A stretch of DNA of 19,026 bases from JAAFIP01 sp031428975 (GTDB lineage Bacteria > Pseudomonadota > Gammaproteobacteria > Burkholderiales > Burkholderiaceae_C), in the NCBI GenBank assembly GCA_031428975.1, contig JANOYR010000090.1, forward strand, positions 1-19,026, read 5' to 3'. Below are positions 13,077 to 19,026 of this stretch, one piece after another. A model generated the notes under the pieces. That model saw nothing but the letters and a program-made list of their open reading frames with translations. It made no database searches and had not been told where the DNA came from. Numbering within the stretch: position 1 is the first letter of the stretch; each line of letters begins with the position of its first letter. Both the position numbers and the translations under genes were made by a program.

Positions 13077-15103
13077 CCACTAGCCAGGGGCAAACTGACC
13101 CGCACCGACACGCCCTGTGCGGGAGCGGTTCGATTGGCCACCATGCATTGTGCGCCAATGGCTTGGGCGCGGTGGGCAATATGGCGCAAGCCGCGCTGGG
13201 TGGTGTTAGCCGTGGTGGTGCTAGCGGTGTTGGCAATGCCGTTTGGCGCAGTCAAAGCGCCATGATTAGACGTATTTTTTGGGGCTGACAGTCCAACGCC
13301 GTTATCCGCAATTTCTAGCACCAGTGCTGCGCTGTGCAAACCAGCCCGCACCGTGATACTGCTGGCATTGGCGTGTTTAACGGCATTGGTTACGGCCTCT
13401 TGCAAAATCCGCATGAGCTGCAACACCGTGTCTTCGGGCAACACCACGTCTTCTATTGCACCGTCTATCTCCCACACCAAAGCCAGCCCCACAGCGGCAA
13501 GCCGCGCGTCCCAGCGGTTGCGCCAAGTGGCCAAAGCGCCTTGCAGGCTGCGGCCCACATCGGCGCTGTCCATGAGCAGCCGCAATTCGTCCAAGCCGTC
13601 TTGCAGGCTTTGGGCTACTTGCTCTTTGCCATAAGCCCCGCGCTCCACACCGCGCAGCGCCGTCATGAGCTGGGCACCAATGCCGTCGTGCATCTCGCGG
13701 GTCAGGCGCTCGCGCTCTTGCTGGCGTGCGCCTTCGCGCTCGGCCAGCAGCTCGGCGTCGCGCTGTTGGGCATAAAACTGGGCCAATTCGGCATTTTTCT
13801 CGGCCACGCGCTGAGCCAACTCGGCGTTTAAGCCCTCCGCCCGCTGCAAAGCGCGCAGCGCCCGCTCGCCCACCAGCGCCCCCACCACCAAGACCAGCAC
13901 ACTGTAGGCATAAATAAAGTAGCCGCCGTGGCTAAAGCCGCTTTGCCCCACATTGCGCATCGCAATGATCTGGCCTACCAGCAAAATCAGCGCATAAGCG
14001 GCCAGCACTGCGCCCGCCCGCAGCAAACCAATGCGCTGGCGTGCCGCAAAGGTGTGCCACATGGCAAACAAAGTCAGCAGCACACTCAAGAAAAAAGCAA
14101 TCCAGCGAAACGTCATGGTGTTGAGCTGTAAGCGTTCTATTCCGGGGATGAGCAGGGCCAAAAATAAAGCGCTAAAGCCTGCGCCCAGCAGCAGCATGCC
14201 GCGCTGGGTGTGCGCCGTCCAAGCGCCAATGGCGATCATGTTGGCACTGGCCAGCGTGATGGCCAAGAGCACCAAGGTCCAGCGGATGAAGTTTTCAAAC
14301 AACAATGCAGGCAGGTAAATCAGCTGGGTGTAATCTAGCCCGGTGCGCAGCGCAAAGACCACCGTGGCCAAGCCAAAAAACAGCAAAGCCAAGTCTTTGC
14401 GGCGAACGCACCAAGCCAAAAGCGCTACAGCACCCACCACACCCATCACCATGGCCAAATTGCTCTGTTCGGCCAAGCCCACGCGCTCGTCGTTGCCGTG
14501 GGCTAGTAAGGTGGCCTCCAGCGGGCCAACGCGGGCCATGCCGAGCCCAAAAGGGAAGTTACTGGGTGTTTGCAACACCATGTGTACGGCGGTTGCGCCT
14601 TCGGGCAGGACAAATACCGTGGGCGCACGGCCCGAATAAACCAGCCCTGCCGTGGCACTGCGCTGCGCCCATGGTTCGTTGGCAGGGTTGGCAGGCGGTT
14701 GCAATGCACGCAGTGGCAGCAAGCGGGTATGGTGCTCGGCCACCAGCGTGTAGCTGGTGACATTAGCGCCAATGTAGAGGCCGCGCAGCGTGCCAGCGGG
14801 GCAGGGCGCAATTGGCAGGGTATAGCCGATATGCGCATTGCCCATGCGCATATCCAGCTCTATGCGGTCAGGCAGGCTGGCCAGCGTGCTGCTTTGGGTG
14901 TTACCCGCCATGCGGATCGTGCGCACAATGCCCGCCACGGGCACTTCAGCGGTGCAAGAGGCTTCTTGCGCATGCAAGGCGTTGAAATTTGCAGTAAAAA
15001 AGCACAATGTCACCGTCAATACGGCATAATGCGCTATAAAAAGCGAAGCATTTAGAAGCCAAATGCGGCAAGCCATTGGGCTTACTTGCACGCTGCGTTC
15101 CAT
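13073..15103 (-). CDS. 7TM-type sensor histidine kinase (HisKA_3 / NarX-like transmitter)
   Basis: The 676-residue membrane kinase has a signal peptide or first helix (about 12-45, ending ALHA|QEA). An extracytoplasmic sensor region of about 165 residues follows. About seven hydrophobic helices (about 213-408) then resemble the 7TMR-DISM arrangement. A coiled coil (about 418-466) leads to the HisKA_3 motif ERERLTREMHDGIG with phospho-acceptor H472. The HATPase domain has an N-box with N573 (EAVTNAVKHA), G1 DNGVG (600-604) and G2 QRGLRHI (636-642). A Thr/Asn-rich insert (about 606-634) sits in the ATP-lid region. This transmitter type pairs with LuxR/NarL regulators, so the convergent 12342-13076 gene is the natural partner. 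ATG 15103 lies 23 nt after the flavoprotein stop; MACRIW at 15076 is an alternative start. The ligand is unknown. Confidence 0.9.
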   Translation of the reverse strand: MERSVQVSPMACRIWLLNASLFIAHYAVLTVTLCFFTANFNALHAQEASCTAEVPVAGIVRTIRMAGNTQSSTLASLPDRIELDMRMGNAHIGYTLPIAPCPAGTLRGLYIGANVTSYTLVAEHHTRLLPLRALQPPANPANEPWAQRSATAGLVYSGRAPTVFVLPEGATAVHMVLQTPSNFPFGLGMARVGPLEATLLAHGNDERVGLAEQSNLAMVMGVVGAVALLAWCVRRKDLALLFFGLATVVFALRTGLDYTQLIYLPALLFENFIRWTLVLLAITLASANMIAIGAWTAHTQRGMLLLGAGFSALFLALLIPGIERLQLNTMTFRWIAFFLSVLLTLFAMWHTFAARQRIGLLRAGAVLAAYALILLVGQIIAMRNVGQSGFSHGGYFIYAYSVLVLVVGALVGERALRALQRAEGLNAELAQRVAEKNAELAQFYAQQRDAELLAEREGARQQERERLTREMHDGIGAQLMTALRGVERGAYGKEQVAQSLQDGLDELRLLMDSADVGRSLQGALATWRNRWDARLAAVGLALVWEIDGAIEDVVLPEDTVLQLMRILQEAVTNAVKHANASSITVRAGLHSAALVLEIADNGVGLSAPKNTSNHGALTAPNGIANTASTTTANTTQRGLRHIAHRAQAIGAQCMVANRTAPAQGVSVRVSLPLASG

Positions 15104-15126
15104 CGGTAGCTTGCCCAGCAGGCCAT

Positions 15127-16548
15127 TTACCAGCTGAAAATCTTGCCCGGATTCATGATGTTGTGCGGGTCCAGCGCGTGTTTGATGGTGCGCATCATGT
15201 TCACTGCCGCGTCACCCGCCTCGGCCACCAAAAAGTCTTGTTTGTGTAGGCCAATGCCGTGCTCGCCGCTGCAAGTGCCGCCAAGGCTTAAGGCGCGGTG
15301 CACCAGCTTGTGGTTGAGCGCTTCGGCGGTTTCGCGCTCTTGGGGGTTATTCGGGTCAATCAAATAGCCAAAGTGAAAATTGCCGTCGCCCACATGGCCG
15401 ACTAAAAAGTAAGGGATGCCGCTGGCATCGGTCTCGGCCACGGATTCGAGCAGGCAATCGGCCAAGCGCGAAATTGGCACGCAAGTGTCGGTGCTGATCG
15501 CTCGGCAGCCCGGGCGCGATTGCAGGGCAGCAAAATAGCTGTTGTGCCGCGCCGTCCACAGCTTGGTCCGCTCCTCGGGCGTGGTGGCCCATTCAAAAGC
15601 TTGGCCGCCGTGCTCGCTGGCCAGCTCCTGCACCAATTCCGCTTGCTCTTTCACGCCCGCAGGCGAGCCATGAAACTCCATCAGCAGCATCGGCTCTTCG
15701 CGCAGGCCCAATTTGCTGTGCGCGTTGACCATGCGCACCGTGTTGGGGTCAATTAGCTCGACCCGCGCAATGGGTATGCCCATTTGGATGATTTGAATGG
15801 TGGTGTTCACCGCTGCTGCAATGGAGGGGAAGGAGCAAATAGCCGCGCTGATGGCCTCGGGCAGGGGGTAAATGCGCAGGGTGATCTCGGTAATCACGCC
15901 CAGCGTACCCTCGCTGCCCACCATCAGGCGGGTCAGGTCGTAGCCTGCGCTGCTTTTCTTGGCGCGGGTGCCGGTGCGCACCACCTCGCCGCTGGCGGTG
16001 ACCACCTCTAGCGCCAACACGTTCTCGCGCATGGTGCCGTAGCGCACGGCATTGGTGCCGCTGGCCCGCGTCGCGCTCATGCCGCCAATGGTGGCATCCG
16101 CCCCCGGGTCAATGGGGAAAAACAAGCCTGTGGACTTGATGGCTTCATTAAGCGCCTTGCGGCACACGCCCGCCTGCACCGTCACGGTCAGGTCTTCGGC
16201 GTTAATCGCCAGCACTTGGTTCATGCGTCCCACGTCTATGCTGATGCCGCCCTCGACTGCCAGCAAATGGCCTTCGAGCGAGCTGCCCACGCCAAAAGGA
16301 ATAACCGGCACGCGGTGCAGCGCCGCCAGCTTCACGGCATCGGCCACATCTTGGGTGTTTTCAGCAAACACCACCGCCGCGGGCGGAGGCGCTTCAAAGC
16401 TCGATTCGTCGCGCCCGTGCTGGGTGCGCACCGCGAGTGCCAGCGAGCATTGGTCGCCAAAGCGGCTCCTCAAAGCATCCAGCAAAGCCTGCGGCACATC
16501 GCGCTGGCGGATTTGGGGGAGCAAATGGGCAGGCAGGGGGGCGTTCAT
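15127..16548 (-). CDS. FAD-linked D-lactate dehydrogenase / glycolate-oxidase GlcD-type protein
   Basis: The 473-residue flavoprotein oxidises a 2-hydroxy acid, most likely D-lactate or glycolate, passing electrons to cytochrome c or quinone. The VAO-type FAD-binding domain (about 40-220) contains VPVIPFGVGSSLEGH, DPGADATIGGMSATRASGTNAVRYG and GYDLTRLMVGSEGTLGVITE. The FAD-oxidase C-terminal domain ends with GHVGDGNFHFG, GTCSGEHGIGLHK and HNIMNPGKIF, whose histidines are the family's metal and substrate residues. I chose ATG 16548, preceded by GGAG at 8 nt; a TTG start 18 bp upstream is less likely. Length fits the single-chain D-LDH (Dld1/LDHD) form rather than the glcDEF complex, and no glcE or glcF is adjacent. 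It heads a minus-strand pair with the histidine kinase. Confidence 0.9.
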   Translation of the reverse strand: MNAPLPAHLLPQIRQRDVPQALLDALRSRFGDQCSLALAVRTQHGRDESSFEAPPPAAVVFAENTQDVADAVKLAALHRVPVIPFGVGSSLEGHLLAVEGGISIDVGRMNQVLAINAEDLTVTVQAGVCRKALNEAIKSTGLFFPIDPGADATIGGMSATRASGTNAVRYGTMRENVLALEVVTASGEVVRTGTRAKKSSAGYDLTRLMVGSEGTLGVITEITLRIYPLPEAISAAICSFPSIAAAVNTTIQIIQMGIPIARVELIDPNTVRMVNAHSKLGLREEPMLLMEFHGSPAGVKEQAELVQELASEHGGQAFEWATTPEERTKLWTARHNSYFAALQSRPGCRAISTDTCVPISRLADCLLESVAETDASGIPYFLVGHVGDGNFHFGYLIDPNNPQERETAEALNHKLVHRALSLGGTCSGEHGIGLHKQDFLVAEAGDAAVNMMRTIKHALDPHNIMNPGKIFSW

Positions 16549-16669
16549 GGGCTTGTCTCCAAACAAGTAAACAGCAGCTAATCCTGAGACTGGGCGCAGG
16601 CACAGCCACTAAACTGCGAAAATAGCATTTTTACACAGCAGCGCTGACAAACCAAGAGGCACAACCCCC

Positions 16670-17248
16670 ATGGGCAACCGACTCACACAAATCGCCACCC
16701 GCACGGGTGACAACGGCATCACCGGCTTGGGCGACAACACGCGGGTGAGCAAAGACAGCCTGCGCGTACACGCCATGGGCGATGTGGACGAGCTCAACTC
16801 GGGGTTGGGCGTGTTGCTGTGCGAAGACATGCCAGCTGACGTGCGCGAGTTGCTGGTAGAGATTCAACACCAGTTGTTTAACCTAGGCGGCGAGCTGAGC
16901 ATTCCGGGCTTTGAGTTGCTCAAGGCAGAGGCGCTTTTGCACCTAGACCAGGCGCTAGAAACCTACAACGCCGCTTTGCCGCGCTTGGCTGAATTCATCC
17001 TCCCCGCTGGCACCCGCGCCGCCTCGCTGGCGCATGTCAGCCGCACCGTAGCCCGCCGCGCCGAGCGCGCCGTGGTGGCGCTGGGCGCAGTCGAGCCCAT
17101 CAAAGACAACCCCCGCCAGTATTTGAACCGCCTGAGTGATTTGCTTTTTGTATTGGCGCGCGTGCTCAATCGCCACCGCACGGATGGCTCGGTGGGGGAT
17201 GATGTGTATTGGCGCAGCGAGCGTCTTGCGCGAGCTGCATCGGAATAA
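16670..17248 (+). CDS. PduO-type cob(I)alamin adenosyltransferase
   Basis: The 192-residue cytoplasmic enzyme transfers the adenosyl group of ATP to cob(I)alamin, or cob(I)yrinic acid diamide, to make adenosylcobalamin. The N-terminal ATP-binding motif TRTGDNGITGLGDNTRVSKD (10-29) is the PduO/ATR signature (T-x-T-G-D-x-G-x-T ... R-V-x-K-D). The helical core includes MGDVDELNSGLG and, near the C-terminus, SRTVARRAERAVVAL and NPRQYLNRLSDLLFVLARVLNR, which hold the conserved Arg and Asn of the active site. Length is typical. AGAGG lies 10 nt before the ATG. It diverges from the flavoprotein gene across a 121-bp gap and converges with the ATPase gene at 17312. No other cobalamin gene is in the window, so it may serve salvage or a B12-dependent mutase elsewhere. 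Confidence 0.95.
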   Translation: MGNRLTQIATRTGDNGITGLGDNTRVSKDSLRVHAMGDVDELNSGLGVLLCEDMPADVRELLVEIQHQLFNLGGELSIPGFELLKAEALLHLDQALETYNAALPRLAEFILPAGTRAASLAHVSRTVARRAERAVVALGAVEPIKDNPRQYLNRLSDLLFVLARVLNRHRTDGSVGDDVYWRSERLARAASE

Positions 17249-17293
17249 CTGAGCGGATGGCGAAAGCTGATGCGCAGTGAGCGGGCAGATGGC

Positions 17294-17312
17294 GCAGGCT
17301 GCTCGCGCCTGC
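17294..17312. repeat. Small stem-loop between convergent genes
   Basis: GCAGGC (17294-17299) and GCCTGC (17307-17312) pair around a 7-nt loop in the 63-bp convergent gap. It has no T-run, so it is only a weak candidate for a transcription end. Confidence 0.3.
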
Positions 17313-18511
17313 TAGCTGGCTGCGCGGTATTGCTCGGCCAAAACCGCAGGCCAGTCGCGCCACCCAATCACCTTCACCCCGGGGCGCACATGGGGCGATG
17401 CGCCGCCGTAGACCACAGTTTGTGGCAGGGCGGGCCCACCGCTCTCGATCTGCAAGGCCTCGTATTTTTTGAGGCTACCAAACCAATCACCCGCTACGGT
17501 TTGCCCTGCTTTGAATTCCAGTGCGTGCATGTTGCCTTCAAAGCTGATGAGCAAATCGACTTCTAGTCCTGATTTGTTACGCCAAAAATGCAACTGCATG
17601 TCTAGGCGCTGGTTGTAGCTGTGCTTGAGCGCTTCGCACACCGCCCAGTTTTCAAACAGCGCGCCGCGCATAGACGACAAGCCCAGCGCTGGGCCGCCGC
17701 GCAGCCCTACCAGCCAAGCGGCTAGCCCCGTGTCGTGAAAATACAGTTTGGGGGACTTGGTGAGTTGTTTGCCAAAATTGGCATGGTGTGGGGTGAGCAC
17801 AAAGGCGATGTAGCTGGCCTCTAGCACCGACAGCCAGCCCTTGGCGGTGTTGGTGCTGATGCCGCAGTCGGCAGCCAGTGCGCTCAAGTTTAGCAACTGC
17901 CCCGTGCGGGCGGCGCACATGCGCACAAACAGACGAAAGGCCGTTAAGTCGCGCACTTGCAGCATATGCCGTACATCGCGTTCCACATAGGTTGCAAAAT
18001 AGTCAGCATACCAGTCGGTAGGGGGCACTTTGCGCAAAGCGGGCGCGGGGTAGAGGCCGCGCCAGAGCATGTCGTCTAGCGTGAGGCCAGCGGGCAGGGC
18101 ATCGCCAGCTTGCAGCTCGCCCACAGAGAAAGGCAGCAGCTGCAACAAGCCTACCCTTCCGGCCAGCGACTGGGTGATGCCTTGCATTAGCCCTAGTTGC
18201 TGCGAGCCTGTGAGCACCCATTGCCCCATTTGTTGCTTGGTATCTACTAAGCCTTGTAAATACGAAAACAGCTCAGGCGCACGCTGCGCTTCGTCCAAAA
18301 TCGCGCCGTCAGGATAGAGCGCTAAAAAGCCGCGTGGATCGGCCAGCGCTGTAGCGCGCACGTCGGGGTCTTCAAGCGTGAGGTAGGATTTGTTGGCAAA
18401 CACCTCGCGCACCAAAGTGGTTTTGCCCGACTGGCGCGGTCCGGTGACGGCCACCACGGGATACCACTGAGAAAGGGCTAAAAGACGGGCGTATGCAACA
18501 CGGTTTAACAT
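17312..18511 (-). CDS. AAA_14 / DUF4143 ATP-binding protein
   Basis: The 399-residue protein belongs to the widespread single-gene AAA_14-DUF4143 family, whose role is unsettled; members are often horizontally mobile. The P-loop domain has Walker A GPRQSGKTT (24-32), Walker B GAILDEAQ (69-76) and a sensor-1 motif VLTGSQQ. The middle holds a winged-helix-like segment (LLNLSALAADCGISTNTAKGWLSVLEASYI), followed by KLYFHDTGLAAWLVG. The C-terminus is a PD-(D/E)XK-like fold with FENWAVCEALK, FWRNKSGLEVDLLI and LEFKAG, so the E...D...EFK catalytic-type residues are present. I chose ATG 18511 because the family usually begins just before the P-loop strand; a TTG six codons upstream is less likely. 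No Shine-Dalgarno is visible, and a -10 hexamer lies 5 nt upstream, pointing to a leaderless mRNA. Confidence 0.88.
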   Translation of the reverse strand: MLNRVAYARLLALSQWYPVVAVTGPRQSGKTTLVREVFANKSYLTLEDPDVRATALADPRGFLALYPDGAILDEAQRAPELFSYLQGLVDTKQQMGQWVLTGSQQLGLMQGITQSLAGRVGLLQLLPFSVGELQAGDALPAGLTLDDMLWRGLYPAPALRKVPPTDWYADYFATYVERDVRHMLQVRDLTAFRLFVRMCAARTGQLLNLSALAADCGISTNTAKGWLSVLEASYIAFVLTPHHANFGKQLTKSPKLYFHDTGLAAWLVGLRGGPALGLSSMRGALFENWAVCEALKHSYNQRLDMQLHFWRNKSGLEVDLLISFEGNMHALEFKAGQTVAGDWFGSLKKYEALQIESGGPALPQTVVYGGASPHVRPGVKVIGWRDWPAVLAEQYRAAS

Positions 18512-18516
18512 GCGCC

Positions 18517-18546
18517 ATTGTAGGTACAAAATGTCTAAATCTGCAA
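18517..18546 (-). promoter_or_regulatory. Predicted promoter of the ATPase gene (leaderless)
   Basis: On the minus strand a -35 TTGCAG (18546-18541, 4 of 6 matches) and a -10 TACAAT (18522-18517, 5 of 6) are spaced 18 nt apart. The -10 ends only 5 nt before the ATG, so the transcript should start at or next to the start codon. The -35 lies inside the inverted repeat 18528-18570. Confidence 0.5.
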
Positions 18547-18570
18547 TTCAATTGCAAATTTAGACGTTTT
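18528..18570. promoter_or_regulatory. 21+1+21 near-perfect palindrome at the ATPase promoter, candidate operator
   Basis: Arms 18528-18548 and 18550-18570 match in 19 of 21 positions around one base (18549). The core reads GTCTAAATCTGCAATT on the left and AATTGCAAATTTAGAC on the right. It is AT-rich, lies between two minus-strand genes and covers the predicted -35. It ends in TTTT on the plus strand and AAAA on the other side, so it could also act as a terminator-like hairpin, but its AU-rich stem argues for an operator. Confidence 0.65.
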
Positions 18571-18614
18571 CAGACGGTTGAAACCCGCCCCTTAGCAAGC
18601 CTGCAACTGCCGCC

Positions 18615-19026
18615 TCAACCCCGCGGCGCAAGCACCGCCATGGTGATGCGGGAGGCGCAGGTTTGCTCGCCTGCGTCGTTGAACAGGTCAATTTGCCATA
18701 CCTGTGTGGTGCGGCCCATGTGCACAGGCCGTGCTGTGCCAGTAACCCAGCCACTGGTAGCGCTGCGCAGGTGGTTGGCGTTAATGTCTAGCCCCACTGC
18801 GCGGTGGCCATCAGGGGCGCAGTAGGCCGCGCCGCAGCTGCCCAGTGTTTCGGCCAGCACCACGCTCACGCCGCCGTGCAGCAGTCCATAGGGCTGGCGG
18901 GTGCGGGCATCGACTGGCACGCGGGCGGTGATGAAATCTGGCCCCACCTCGGTAAATTCAATGCCCAGCGCTTGCACGGCGGTGTTGACATGGAGGGCTT
19001 GCAAAATCTCGGGGCTGATAGGGCGC
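18615..19026 (-). CDS. Hotdog-fold thioesterase, YdiI/MenI-like (N-terminus beyond window)
   Basis: The reading frame stays open to the right window edge, so the first residues are missing. The visible 137 codons begin RPISPEILQALHVNT. The downstream TTG at 19004 is probably internal, because the family has about 10-15 residues before LGIEF. The hotdog domain matches E. coli YdiI closely in pattern: PVDARTRQPYGLLHGGVSVVLAETLGS contains the catalytic Glu in LAETLGS and the HGG oxyanion turn, followed by GLDINANHLRSA and VWQIDLF. Such enzymes hydrolyse acyl-CoA thioesters (dihydroxynaphthoyl-CoA in menaquinone synthesis, or aryl/acyl-CoA waste thioesters). Without men genes here the substrate is open. 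It is the upstream same-strand neighbour of the ATPase, which appears to have its own promoter. Confidence 0.88.
   Translation of the reverse strand, partial: RPISPEILQALHVNTAVQALGIEFTEVGPDFITARVPVDARTRQPYGLLHGGVSVVLAETLGSCGAAYCAPDGHRAVGLDINANHLRSATSGWVTGTARPVHMGRTTQVWQIDLFNDAGEQTCASRITMAVLAPRG

Noticed and set aside
12342..15103. Kinase and regulator as parts of a single operon
   Set aside because: They are on opposite strands and converge; the kinase follows the D-lactate dehydrogenase-type gene and the regulator follows the lipoprotein.

Overview
The window looks like a piece of a betaproteobacterial chromosome, most likely Burkholderiales/Comamonadaceae. It is GC-rich, has a near-consensus chromosomal parS directly upstream of parA, and carries families common in that group: the order LysE-type exporter / parA / small hydrolase / parB, DUF5666 and DUF6502 proteins, Ser/Thr/Gly-rich lipoproteins, and a LuxR-type response regulator with a 7TM-type sensor kinase. 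A chromosomal parABS locus normally lies near the replication origin, so the window is probably origin-proximal (inference).

Layout. 1-84 is a long hairpin repeat, followed by a LysE/RhtB exporter (+), parS and parA (+). parB (+) comes only 6.8 kb later, preceded by an RBBP9-like serine hydrolase (+). Between parA and the hydrolase lies a block of minus-strand genes: a Tat/lipoprotein-type intradiol dioxygenase, two tandem DUF5666 lipoproteins and a DUF6502 protein. The last three look like one operon, DUF6502 > DUF5666 > DUF5666, read leftward from a 14+1+14 palindrome to a strong intrinsic terminator. The gap between the dioxygenase and this operon holds two more copies of the hairpin repeat, in opposite orientation to each other.

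After parB come a secreted Gly/Ala-rich repeat protein and an IPT/TIG-containing lipoprotein. Each is preceded at almost the same distance (about 116-121 nt) by a C-run/G-run inverted repeat abutting GTGACA. A GTG-started LuxR-family response regulator follows the lipoprotein by 17 nt. Its likely partner, a 7TM-type histidine kinase, is convergent with it: the two stop codons overlap in a single TTAA. The kinase sits 23 nt downstream of a D-lactate dehydrogenase/glycolate-oxidase-type flavoprotein. The right end carries a PduO-type cobalamin adenosyltransferase (+), an AAA_14/DUF4143 ATPase (-) with a palindromic and apparently leaderless promoter, and the edge-truncated gene of a YdiI/MenI-like hotdog thioesterase (-).

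The most unusual signal is the hairpin repeat. It occurs three times. The two complete copies are each exactly 100 nt: 27-nt variable but self-complementary arms around a conserved 46-nt core. Base pairs in the core and arms change in a compensated way, and all four transition-type mismatches become G.U pairs when read on one particular strand. This points to a structured RNA or a selected cruciform element. I do not recognise it as a named family. No tRNA, rRNA, CRISPR array or transposase gene was seen.
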